From NCBI RefSeq assembly GCF_002020355.1, contig NZ_MPZV01000001.1, forward strand, positions 806,001-870,000: 64,000 nucleotides of DNA, read 5' to 3'. Below, piece after piece: positions 44,014 to 52,044 of the stretch. The notes below the pieces were generated by a model. The model did not search any database and was not told the DNA's origin. It saw only the letters and a program-made list of their open reading frames with translations. Position 1 is the stretch's first letter. Each line of letters opens with the position of its first letter. This stretch comes from Thioclava sediminum (GTDB taxonomy: Bacteria; Pseudomonadota; Alphaproteobacteria; Rhodobacterales; Rhodobacteraceae). The position numbers and the translations under genes were made by a program.

Positions 44014-46971
44014 ATGACCGACCAATCCCCCAACGACCAGTTCAATGCCTCGCAGTTCCTGCAAGGCGCGAATGCCGAATATGTCGAGCAGCTCTATGCC
44101 AAGTTCGCCGAAGATCCGTCTTCGGTCGATACCGCCTGGGCTGCCTTCTTCGCCTCGCTCGGTGATCCCGATCAGGACGTGAAGAAATCCGCCGAAGGCG
44201 CAAGCTGGGAGCGTCGCGACTGGCCGCCGGTAGTCGCCGACGACCTGACCGCCGCGCTGACCGGCGAATGGCCCGCCGCCCCTGCCGAGGGAAAGGCCGC
44301 TGGCGACAAGATCAAGAAGAAGGCCGCCGAGGCTGGCGTTCCGGTCGATGAAGCCGCAGTCAAACGCGCCGTGCTGGACTCGATCCGCGCGCTGATGATT
44401 ATCCGCGCCTACCGTATCCGCGGCCACCTCGCCGCCGATCTCGACCCGCTGAACATGCGCGAAACCGGTCAGCATCCGGAGCTCGATCCGAAGAGCTACG
44501 GCTTCACCGATGCCGACATGGATCGCCCAATCTTCATCGACAACGTGCTCGGCCTCGAGATCGCCTCGATGCGCCAGATCATGGATATCGTGAAGCGCAC
44601 CTATTGCGGCACCTTCGCGCTGCAATACATGCACATCTCCGATCCCGAGCAATCGGCCTGGCTGAAAGAGCGCATCGAAGGCTACGGCAAGGAGATCACC
44701 TTCACCAAGACCGGCCGCCGCGCGATCCTCAACAAGCTCGTCGAGGCGGAAGGGTTCGAGAAGTTCCTGCACGTCAAATACATGGGCACGAAGCGGTTCG
44801 GCCTTGATGGTGGCGAAGCGCTGATCCCCGCGATGGAGCAGATCATCAAGCGGGGCGGTCAGCTCGGCCTGCAAGAGGTCGTGGTCGGCATGCCCCACCG
44901 CGGTCGCCTCTCGGTCCTCGCCAACGTGCTGCAAAAGCCCTATCGCGCGATCTTCCACGAATTCCAGGGCGGCTCGTTCAAGCCCGAGGACGTGGACGGC
45001 TCCGGCGACGTGAAATACCACCTCGGCGCTTCCGCCGACCGTGAGTTCGACGGCAACAAGGTCCACCTGTCGCTGACCGCGAACCCCTCGCACCTCGAGG
45101 CGGTGAACCCGGTCGCGCTCGGCAAGGTCCGTGCCAAGCAGGATCAGCTGGCTGACCGTTCGGACCGCTCCAAGGTTGTCTCGGTGCTGCTGCACGGGGA
45201 TGCGGCCTTCGCCGGTCAGGGCGTCGTGGCCGAGTGCTTCCAGCTCTCGGGCATTCGCGGCCACCGCACGGGCGGCACGATCCACCTCGTCGTGAACAAC
45301 CAGATCGGCTTCACGACCGCGCCGCACTTCTCGCGCACCTCGCCCTATCCGACCGATCTCGCGCTGATGGTGGAAGCTCCGATCTTCCACGTGAACGGCG
45401 ACGATCCGGAGGCCGTCGTGCACGCAGCCCGCGTCGCGACCGAGTTCCGCCAGAAGTTCCACAAGGACGTGGTCATCGACATCTTCTGCTACCGCCGCTT
45501 CGGTCACAACGAAGGCGACGAGCCGATGTTCACCAACCCGGTGATGTACAAGTCGATCAAGACCCACAAGACCACGCTGCAGCTCTACACCGAGCGTCTC
45601 GTGGCTGACGGCCTGATCCCCGAGGGCGAGATCGAGGATATGAAAGCCTCGTTCCAGTCGCATCTCAACGAGGAGTTCGAAGCCGGTAAGGTCTTCAAGC
45701 CGAACAAGGCCGACTGGCTCGACGGTCGCTGGTCCGGGATGGAGCAGGAAAAGAGCGAATACGAGCGTGGCACCACCGCGATCGCGCCCGAGACCTTCGA
45801 AGAGGTCGGCAAGGCGCTCGTGACCGCGCCCGAGAAATTCGCGCTGCATAAGACGGTCGGGCGTCTGCTCGAGAACAAGAAGCAGATGTTCGAGACCGGC
45901 AAGGGCTTCGATTGGGCGACCGCCGAGGCACTGGCCTTCGGCTCGCTTCTGACCGAGGGCTATCCGGTCCGTCTCTCGGGTCAGGATGCTACGCGCGGCA
46001 CCTTCTCGCAGCGCCACTCGGCGCTGGTCAATCAGGACAACGAAGACCGCTACTACCCGCTGAACAACATCCGTGAAGGTCAGGCCCGCTACGAGGTGAT
46101 CGACTCGATGCTCAGCGAATACGCGGTGCTCGGGTTCGAATACGGCTACTCGCTGGCGGAACCGAAGGCGCTGACGCTCTGGGAAGCGCAGTTCGGCGAT
46201 TTCGCCAACGGCGCGCAGATCATGTTCGACCAGTTCATCAACTCGGGCGAGCGGAAATGGCTGCGCATGTCGGGTCTCGTCTGCCTGCTGCCGCACGGTT
46301 TCGAAGGTCAGGGCCCCGAGCACAGCTCGGCCCGTCTGGAGCGTTTCCTGCAGCTGTCGGCGGAAGATAACTGGATCGTCGCGAACTGCACGACGCCGGC
46401 GAACTACTTCCACATTCTGCGCCGCCAGATCCACCGCGACTTCCGCAAGCCGCTGATCCTGATGACGCCGAAATCGCTTCTGCGTCACCCCAAGGCGGTC
46501 TCGACCACGGAAGACTTCACCACCGGGTCCAGCTTCCACCGCGTGCTGTGGGACGACGCCCAACAGGGCAATTCGGATCTGGAGCTGAAGTCCGACGACA
46601 AGATCAAGCGCGTCGTGATGTGCTCGGGCAAGGTCTATTACGACCTGCTGGCACAGCGCGACGAACGCGGGCTGGACGATGTCTACCTGCTGCGTCTGGA
46701 ACAGTTCTACCCGTTCCCCGCGCAGGCGGTCACCAAAGAGCTGACCCGCTTCAAGAATGCCGAGATCGTCTGGTGCCAAGAGGAGCCGAAGAACCAAGGC
46801 GCTTGGTTCTTCGTCGAGCCCTATATCGAATGGGTCCTCGCCAAGATCGACGCGAAACATGCCCGTGCGCGCTATGCAGGCCGTGCAGCTTCCGCCTCGC
46901 CCGCGACGGGTCTGGCAAGCCGCCACAAGGCCGAGCAGGACGCGCTCGTCAACGATGCACTGGAGGGTTGA
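44014..46971 (+). CDS. sucA: 2-oxoglutarate dehydrogenase E1 component
   Basis: A 985-residue thiamine diphosphate-dependent E1 subunit decarboxylating 2-oxoglutarate and transferring succinyl to the lipoyl groups of SucB. The N-terminus (NASQFLQGANAEYVEQLYAKF) is the E2-binding arm. ThDP-binding residues are around HGDAAFAGQGVVAEC and HLVVNNQIGFTT, and active-site His in GMPHRGRLSVLANV. The C-terminal transketolase-like half contains the RGTFSQRHSALVNQ and GFEYGYSL motifs. The start follows GAGGAAA. Cytosolic, part of the 2-oxoglutarate dehydrogenase complex. Confidence 0.98.
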   Translation: MTDQSPNDQFNASQFLQGANAEYVEQLYAKFAEDPSSVDTAWAAFFASLGDPDQDVKKSAEGASWERRDWPPVVADDLTAALTGEWPAAPAEGKAAGDKIKKKAAEAGVPVDEAAVKRAVLDSIRALMIIRAYRIRGHLAADLDPLNMRETGQHPELDPKSYGFTDADMDRPIFIDNVLGLEIASMRQIMDIVKRTYCGTFALQYMHISDPEQSAWLKERIEGYGKEITFTKTGRRAILNKLVEAEGFEKFLHVKYMGTKRFGLDGGEALIPAMEQIIKRGGQLGLQEVVVGMPHRGRLSVLANVLQKPYRAIFHEFQGGSFKPEDVDGSGDVKYHLGASADREFDGNKVHLSLTANPSHLEAVNPVALGKVRAKQDQLADRSDRSKVVSVLLHGDAAFAGQGVVAECFQLSGIRGHRTGGTIHLVVNNQIGFTTAPHFSRTSPYPTDLALMVEAPIFHVNGDDPEAVVHAARVATEFRQKFHKDVVIDIFCYRRFGHNEGDEPMFTNPVMYKSIKTHKTTLQLYTERLVADGLIPEGEIEDMKASFQSHLNEEFEAGKVFKPNKADWLDGRWSGMEQEKSEYERGTTAIAPETFEEVGKALVTAPEKFALHKTVGRLLENKKQMFETGKGFDWATAEALAFGSLLTEGYPVRLSGQDATRGTFSQRHSALVNQDNEDRYYPLNNIREGQARYEVIDSMLSEYAVLGFEYGYSLAEPKALTLWEAQFGDFANGAQIMFDQFINSGERKWLRMSGLVCLLPHGFEGQGPEHSSARLERFLQLSAEDNWIVANCTTPANYFHILRRQIHRDFRKPLILMTPKSLLRHPKAVSTTEDFTTGSSFHRVLWDDAQQGNSDLELKSDDKIKRVVMCSGKVYYDLLAQRDERGLDDVYLLRLEQFYPFPAQAVTKELTRFKNAEIVWCQEEPKNQGAWFFVEPYIEWVLAKIDAKHARARYAGRAASASPATGLASRHKAEQDALVNDALEG

Positions 46972-46975
46972 ATAG

Positions 46976-48511
46976 ATGTCCACTGAAGTCCGCGTTCCCA
47001 CGCTCGGAGAGAGCGTCACGGAAGCCACCGTCGCCACCTGGTTCAAGAAGCCCGGCGACACGGTGGCCGCCGATGAGATGCTCTGCGAACTCGAAACCGA
47101 CAAGGTGACCGTCGAAGTGCCGAGCCCCGCGGCCGGTACGCTTGGCGAGATCGTGGCCGCTGAGGGCGAGACCGTCGGCGTCGATGCGCTTCTCGCGACG
47201 ATCGAAGAGGCCGGCGCCAGCCCCGCGCCGAAGAAGACAGAAGACAAACCGGCGGAAAAACCCGCCCAACAGCCCCAATCGAACGAGGGAAAAATGACCG
47301 ACGTTATGGTGCCCAGCCTTGGTGAATCGGTCACCGAGGCAACTGTGTCGACGTGGTTCAAGAAGGTCGGCGACACGGTCGCGGCCGACGAGATGCTCTG
47401 CGAGCTGGAAACCGACAAGGTGTCCGTCGAAGTGCCGTCTCCCGCGGCTGGCGTTCTCAAGGAGATCGTCGCCGAAGAAGGCACGACCGTCGATGCCTCG
47501 GCCAAGCTTGCCGTGATCGCCGAAGGCGAATCCGGTGGCGCCTCCGACAGTGCCCCCGCGAAGGAAGAGGCCAAATCCGAAGCCCCCGCTGCCAGCAGCA
47601 AGGGCGGCAAGGATGTCGAGGATGCACCTTCGGCCAAGAAGCTGATGGCCGAGAAGGGTATCGACCCGGCCTCCGTTCAGGGGTCTGGCAAAGACGGCCG
47701 GATCATGAAGGAAGACGTGGCCAAGGCCGAAAACGCGCCGAAGCAGGCGTCGGTCAACGTCGCCTCGACGCCCTCGCAAGCGCCGCGCGGCCCGGTCAAT
47801 GCCGATGACGCGTCGCGCGAAGAGCGCGTGAAGATGACCCGCCTGCGTGCGACCATCGCCAAGCGCCTCAAGGACTCGCAGAACACCGCCGCGATGCTGA
47901 CCACCTATAACGAGGTGGACATGTCGGGCGTCATGAACCTGCGCAACGAGTACAAGGACCTGTTCAACAAGAAGCACGGCGTGAAGCTCGGCTTCATGTC
48001 TTTCTTCGTGAAGGCCTGCTGCCACGCGCTCAAAGAGGTCCCGGAAGTCAACGCCGAGATCGACGGCAACGAGGTCGTCTACAAGAACTACGTCCACATG
48101 GGCGTGGCCGTGGGCACCCCGAACGGGCTCGTCGTGCCGGTCGTGCGCGATGCCGACCAGATGAGCTTCGCCTCGATCGAGAAGACGATCGCCGAGATGG
48201 GCACCCGCGCCCGTGACGGCAAGCTCTCGATGGCCGAAATGCAGGGCGGTTCGTTCACCATCTCGAACGGCGGCGTCTACGGCTCGCTGATGTCCTCGCC
48301 GATCCTCAACCCGCCGCAATCGGGTATCCTCGGCATGCACAAGATCCAGGAACGTCCGATGGTCGAGAACGGCCAGATCGTCATCAAGCCGATGATGTAT
48401 CTCGCGCTGAGCTACGACCACCGTATCGTCGACGGCAAAGGCGCCGTGACCTTCCTCGTGCGCGTCAAGGAAGCGCTGGAAGATCCGCGCCGCCTGCTTA
48501 TGGACCTGTAA
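46976..48511 (+). CDS. sucB: 2-oxoglutarate dehydrogenase E2 (dihydrolipoyl succinyltransferase) with two lipoyl domains
   Basis: A 511-residue E2 subunit. Two lipoyl domains of nearly identical sequence follow each other: residues 1-78 and about 107-183, each with the lipoylated Lys in CELETDK. An Ala/Pro/Lys linker follows, then a peripheral subunit-binding domain ([14 protein letters not shown]...[13 protein letters not shown]) and the acyltransferase domain with the catalytic DHR region ([14 protein letters not shown]). Many E2o proteins have one lipoyl domain. An internal ATG at 47294, preceded by GAGGGAAAA, matches a normal E2o start ([18 protein letters not shown]), so a 405-residue single-domain form may also be made. 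sucA ends 4 bp upstream. Confidence 0.96.
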   Translation: MSTEVRVPTLGESVTEATVATWFKKPGDTVAADEMLCELETDKVTVEVPSPAAGTLGEIVAAEGETVGVDALLATIEEAGASPAPKKTEDKPAEKPAQQPQSNEGKMTDVMVPSLGESVTEATVSTWFKKVGDTVAADEMLCELETDKVSVEVPSPAAGVLKEIVAEEGTTVDASAKLAVIAEGESGGASDSAPAKEEAKSEAPAASSKGGKDVEDAPSAKKLMAEKGIDPASVQGSGKDGRIMKEDVAKAENAPKQASVNVASTPSQAPRGPVNADDASREERVKMTRLRATIAKRLKDSQNTAAMLTTYNEVDMSGVMNLRNEYKDLFNKKHGVKLGFMSFFVKACCHALKEVPEVNAEIDGNEVVYKNYVHMGVAVGTPNGLVVPVVRDADQMSFASIEKTIAEMGTRARDGKLSMAEMQGGSFTISNGGVYGSLMSSPILNPPQSGILGMHKIQERPMVENGQIVIKPMMYLALSYDHRIVDGKGAVTFLVRVKEALEDPRRLLMDL

Positions 48512-48550
48512 GGTAAGCGACTTGGGACGAAGGCGGCGGCCCCCGCCTCC

Positions 48551-48577
48551 TTCGCTCTTGCCAAATATCCTCGGGGG
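48551..48577. repeat. single copy of the GGATATTTG dispersed element
   Basis: Minus-strand reading GAGGATATTTGGCAAGAGCG shares GGATATTTG, CAAG and CGAA with the inverted repeat at 23035-23106. It lies in the 117-bp gap between sucB and the MAPEG gene. Confidence 0.4.
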
Positions 48578-48628
48578 GTCCGGGGGGCAGACAGCCCTCC
48601 GGTCCGCCCTCTCCACCGGGAGCGACCC

Positions 48629-49021
48629 ATGACCCCCGAACTCACCGTGCTCATCCTCGCGATCCTGCTCCATCTGGGGCTGATGGTCGCCTATTCGGTC
48701 AAAGCGAATACCGAGCTCGGCACGAAATACCCCGTCTCTCCGCGCGACAGGACGCCGCCGCCGATCTCGACCCTGCTCGGTCGGATTCAGCGCGCGATGA
48801 ACAACTCCTTCGAGGGGCTTATCCTCTTCGCCCCCGTCGCGCTGGTCATCGGCCTGACCGGGCAGTCGAGCGCCGCCACTGCGGCCTTCGCCTGGATCTT
48901 CCTGATCGCGCGGGTTCTCTACATTCCGTCCTATCTGCTGGGCTGGGTGCCGTGGCGCTCGCTCATCTGGGGCTTTTCCTTCTTCGCAATTCTGGCGCTG
49001 GCAGTTGCCGCGCTGATCTGA
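48629..49021 (+). CDS. MAPEG family membrane protein
   Basis: A 130-residue protein with four hydrophobic helices and the bacterial MAPEG pattern: RIQRAMNNSFEGLILFAPV (the RaxxNxxE signature), then the ARVLYIPSYLLGWVPWRS block. MAPEG proteins use glutathione or lipid-like substrates in eukaryotes; bacterial ones are mostly uncharacterised. Interposed between sucB and lpdA without its own visible promoter, so probably co-expressed with the 2-oxoglutarate dehydrogenase genes. Confidence 0.88.
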   Translation: MTPELTVLILAILLHLGLMVAYSVKANTELGTKYPVSPRDRTPPPISTLLGRIQRAMNNSFEGLILFAPVALVIGLTGQSSAATAAFAWIFLIARVLYIPSYLLGWVPWRSLIWGFSFFAILALAVAALI

Positions 49022-49069
49022 CCTCCCGGCGCGAGGCCCCCTCGCGCCCCAATCCAAGGAGCAAGAACA

Positions 49070-50458
49070 ATGGCTGACTATGATGTGATCGTGATCGGCG
49101 GCGGCCCGGGCGGCTATGTCTGCGCCATCCGCTGCGCCCAGCTGGGCCTGAAAACCGCCTGTGTCGAAGGCCGCGACAGCCTCGGCGGCACCTGCCTCAA
49201 CGTGGGCTGCATCCCCTCCAAGGCGCTGCTGCATGCCACGCATCAGCTGCACGAAGCCGAGCATAACTTCGCCAAGATGGGCCTGAAGGGCAAATCGCCT
49301 TCGGTCGATTGGAAGCAGATGCTGACCTACAAGCAGGAAGTCATCGACGGCAACACCAAGGGCATCGAGTTCCTGTTCAAGAAGAACAAGATCGACTGGC
49401 TCAAGGGCTGGGGCTCGATCCCGGAAGCCGGCAAGGTGAAAGTGGGCGAGGACGTCCATAACGCCAAGAGCATCGTGATCGCCACCGGCTCCGAACCCTC
49501 TTCGCTGCCGGGCATCGAGATCGACGAGAAGACCGTCGTGACCTCGACCGGCGCGCTGTCGCTCAACAAGATCCCGAAGTCGATGGTCGTCATCGGTGCG
49601 GGCGTCATCGGTCTGGAAATGGGCTCGGTCTATGCCCGTCTCGGCGCGGATGTAACCGTCGTGGAATATCTCGACGCGATCACCCCCGGCATGGACGGCG
49701 AGGTTTCCAAGAACTTCCAGAAGATCCTGTCCAAGCAGGGCCTGAAATTCGTCATGGGCGCCGCCGTCCAGAGCGTCGACGTGAAGAACGGCAAGGCCAC
49801 GGTGAACTACCAGCTGCGCAAGGATGAGAGCGAGGCTTCGATCGAAGCCGAAACCGTTCTCGTCGCGACCGGCCGCAAGCCCTATACCGATGGTCTGGGC
49901 CTTGAGGGCGTCGGCGTCGAGATGCTGCCGCGCGGTCAGGTGAAAACCGACGCGCATTGGCAGACCTCCGCGAAGGGCATTTACGCGATCGGCGACGCGG
50001 TCACCGGTCCGATGCTCGCCCACAAGGCCGAGGACGAAGGCATGGCCGTCGCCGAAGTCATCGCGGGCAAGCATGGCCACGTGAACTACGACGTGATCCC
50101 GAGCGTGATCTACACCACCCCGGAAGTCGCCTCGGTGGGCCAGACCGAAGAGGCGCTCAAGCAGGACGGCCGCGCCTACAAGGTCGGCAAGTTCTCCTTC
50201 ATGGGCAATGGCCGCGCCAAGGCGGTGTTCCAGTCGGACGGCTTCGTGAAGCTGATCGCGGATAAGGAAACCGACCGCATCCTCGGTTGCCACATCATCG
50301 GTCCCGGCGCGGGCGACCTGATCCACGAGATCTGCGTGGCGATGGAGTTCGGCGCCTCGGCGCAAGACGTGGCGCTGACCTGCCACGCCCACCCGACCTT
50401 CTCCGAAGCCGTGCGCGAAGCCGCGCTCGCCTGCGGCGACGGCGCGATCCACGCCTGA
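49070..50458 (+). CDS. lpdA: dihydrolipoyl dehydrogenase (E3)
   Basis: A 462-residue flavoprotein disulfide reductase that reoxidises the dihydrolipoyl groups of SucB with NAD. FAD motif [14 protein letters not shown], redox-active disulfide [19 protein letters not shown] motif [22 protein letters not shown]-contacting IYAIGDAV, and the catalytic [10 protein letters not shown] at the C-terminus. It closes the suc operon and is followed by a strong terminator. Confidence 0.98.
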   Translation: MADYDVIVIGGGPGGYVCAIRCAQLGLKTACVEGRDSLGGTCLNVGCIPSKALLHATHQLHEAEHNFAKMGLKGKSPSVDWKQMLTYKQEVIDGNTKGIEFLFKKNKIDWLKGWGSIPEAGKVKVGEDVHNAKSIVIATGSEPSSLPGIEIDEKTVVTSTGALSLNKIPKSMVVIGAGVIGLEMGSVYARLGADVTVVEYLDAITPGMDGEVSKNFQKILSKQGLKFVMGAAVQSVDVKNGKATVNYQLRKDESEASIEAETVLVATGRKPYTDGLGLEGVGVEMLPRGQVKTDAHWQTSAKGIYAIGDAVTGPMLAHKAEDEGMAVAEVIAGKHGHVNYDVIPSVIYTTPEVASVGQTEEALKQDGRAYKVGKFSFMGNGRAKAVFQSDGFVKLIADKETDRILGCHIIGPGAGDLIHEICVAMEFGASAQDVALTCHAHPTFSEAVREAALACGDGAIHA

Positions 50459-50486
50459 TAGGCCAAGGGTCGTGAGAAATGCGAAA

Positions 50487-50513
50487 GGGCGCCCCGCGGG
50501 GCGCCCTTTTTTT
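50487..50513 (+). terminator. intrinsic terminator of the suc-lpd operon
   Basis: A perfect palindrome (50487-50506), GGGCGCCCC-GC-GGGGCGCCC, followed by seven T. Confidence 0.92.
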
Positions 50514-50527
50514 GGCCGTCGAAAGGC

Positions 50528-51400
50528 TCAGCTGTCCTTCTCGGGCACCAGATCGTCCGGCGTCCAATCGCCAGACCCGGAGGGGCCCATGCCACCCGCA
50601 TCGCCCGGCGGCGGGCCGGGAGGGGCTCCGTTCGGGCCGCCTGCGCCGCCCGGACCACCATTGCCTGCCTCGCTCACCGCATCCGGGTTCACGCCCACCA
50701 CGAGCTGCGCCACATACCCCTCGCTCTGCTCGCGCAGCGCTGCATAGGCGCCATCGCCTGCCTGATGCGCGATCCCGTCACTTGCGTTGATCGTGTCGCG
50801 GGTGCTTTCGCGCGTATAGGGCGCGATATTGTCATAGAGATACTGGCTCAGCGCATCGGGGAAAAAGATTTGCGAGGTCAGCACGGTCACCTCGTCGAGG
50901 AAGACCTTGTAATGGATGTGAGTCGTGCGCCCGCGATACCAGCCCGGATAGATCGTCTGGAATTGCACAAGCCCGCCCGCTTCCGTCATCTGCGTGCCGC
51001 GCAGGAAGGTTTGGCCGGTGGTGTCGAGCGTGGCCTCGGAGCCTTGGTTCGCATAGCCTGAATAATTGCCCTCGGCGTCGCAATGCCAAACATCGACGCG
51101 CGCGCCTTCGATCGGGGTGCAATCGGAATTGACGACCTGCATCTGCAATACCAGCGGAATGCCCGTCCGGTCCTCGGTAATGTCGGCGCGCACCAGATTT
51201 GGGTCGATATAATAGGGGCCTTCGGTGACTTCCGGCATCACCAGACAGACATTGGGCGTAATCAACCCGGCGGCCGTTGCGGCAGAACTGGCTTCGGCGC
51301 GCGCGGCCAGCGGAAACGTCGCAGCACCAGCAGCGACCGGAGAGGCCGCGAGCGCGCGCAGAAGGTTTCGTCGGGAAAGATTGGGGGAGGTTTGTCTCAT
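50528..51400 (-). CDS. exported intradiol ring-cleavage dioxygenase-like protein
   Basis: A 290-residue protein with a Tat-type signal (SRRNLLRALAASP, cleavage near residue 36), so exported folded to the periplasm. The intradiol dioxygenase fold carries candidate Fe(III) ligands: Tyr in EGPYYID, Tyr in YPGWYRG, and two His in RTTHIHYKV. The C-terminus is a long Gly/Pro-rich tail (about 245-290). Characterised relatives (catechol and protocatechuate dioxygenases) are cytosolic; the exported, tailed form is common in Rhodobacteraceae but its substrate is unknown. Convergent with lpdA. Confidence 0.85.
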   Translation of the reverse strand: MRQTSPNLSRRNLLRALAASPVAAGAATFPLAARAEASSAATAAGLITPNVCLVMPEVTEGPYYIDPNLVRADITEDRTGIPLVLQMQVVNSDCTPIEGARVDVWHCDAEGNYSGYANQGSEATLDTTGQTFLRGTQMTEAGGLVQFQTIYPGWYRGRTTHIHYKVFLDEVTVLTSQIFFPDALSQYLYDNIAPYTRESTRDTINASDGIAHQAGDGAYAALREQSEGYVAQLVVGVNPDAVSEAGNGGPGGAGGPNGAPPGPPPGDAGGMGPSGSGDWTPDDLVPEKDS

Positions 51401-51468
51401 GCGTGAATTCCTTTCGCAGGTTCAACGCATCGGACCACCCGTTTCCGTCTTTCACCGTTGCGTGAGGC

Positions 51469-51972
51469 CTACCCCTCGCCGTGATCCGCCGCCGCGTCCA
51501 TCTTGGCGGCGAATTCCCGGCGCAGTTCGCGGCGCAGTTCGGCGGCGCGCCAGCGGTGGCGCTCCTCTGCGGTCTCCGCCTCCAGTTTCGGCACCGCGGC
51601 GGGTTTGCCGTCCTCGTCCACCGCGACCATGGTGAAATAGCAGCTATTGGTGTGCCGCCGCGTGCCTGCGGTGATGTTCTCGGCCTCGACGCGGATGCCG
51701 ATCTCCATCGAGGTGCGGCCCGTGTGGTTCACGCTGGCGCGGAACGTCACCAGCTCGCCCACGTTGATCGGCTGCTGGAAGGTCACCTGATCGACCGACA
51801 GCGTCACCGCGTAGCGCTGCGAGTAGCGCGAGGCGAGCGAGAACGCGACCCGGTCGAGCCAGTTCAGCAGCGCGCCGCCATGCACCTTGCCGGAGAAATT
51901 CGCCTGATCGGGCGTCATCAGCACGGTCATCACGAGGCGCTTGCGGTCCTCGAAGCTCAGCGTTTCGGTCAT
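51469..51972 (-). CDS. acyl-CoA thioesterase (hot-dog, YciA/BACH type)
   Basis: A 167-residue single hot-dog thioesterase. Core motifs are QANFSGKVHGGALLNWLDRVA (catalytic Asn/Asp and Gly region), YAVTLSVDQVTFQQPINVGE and TRRHTNSCYFTMVAVDEDG, with a helical C-terminal extension. The start at 51972 follows GAGGAAAA. It probably hydrolyses short- to medium-chain acyl-CoA; physiological role unknown. Confidence 0.88.
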   Translation of the reverse strand: MTETLSFEDRKRLVMTVLMTPDQANFSGKVHGGALLNWLDRVAFSLASRYSQRYAVTLSVDQVTFQQPINVGELVTFRASVNHTGRTSMEIGIRVEAENITAGTRRHTNSCYFTMVAVDEDGKPAAVPKLEAETAEERHRWRAAELRRELRREFAAKMDAAADHGEG

Positions 51973-52044
51973 GTTTTTTCCTCGTTGCCCCGGGCCATAT
52001 GCGCGAAAGCCTCCCGTCGGGTCAATCCGCACGGTGCGCATAGC

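Noticed and set aside
43948-50452. Two antisense open frames of over 1100 codons opposite sucA and sucB-lpdA
   Set aside because: They mirror strongly coding, highly conserved genes; in GC-rich DNA with codon bias the antisense frame lacks stops. Their translations are low-complexity (His/Arg/Val-rich) and match no family.
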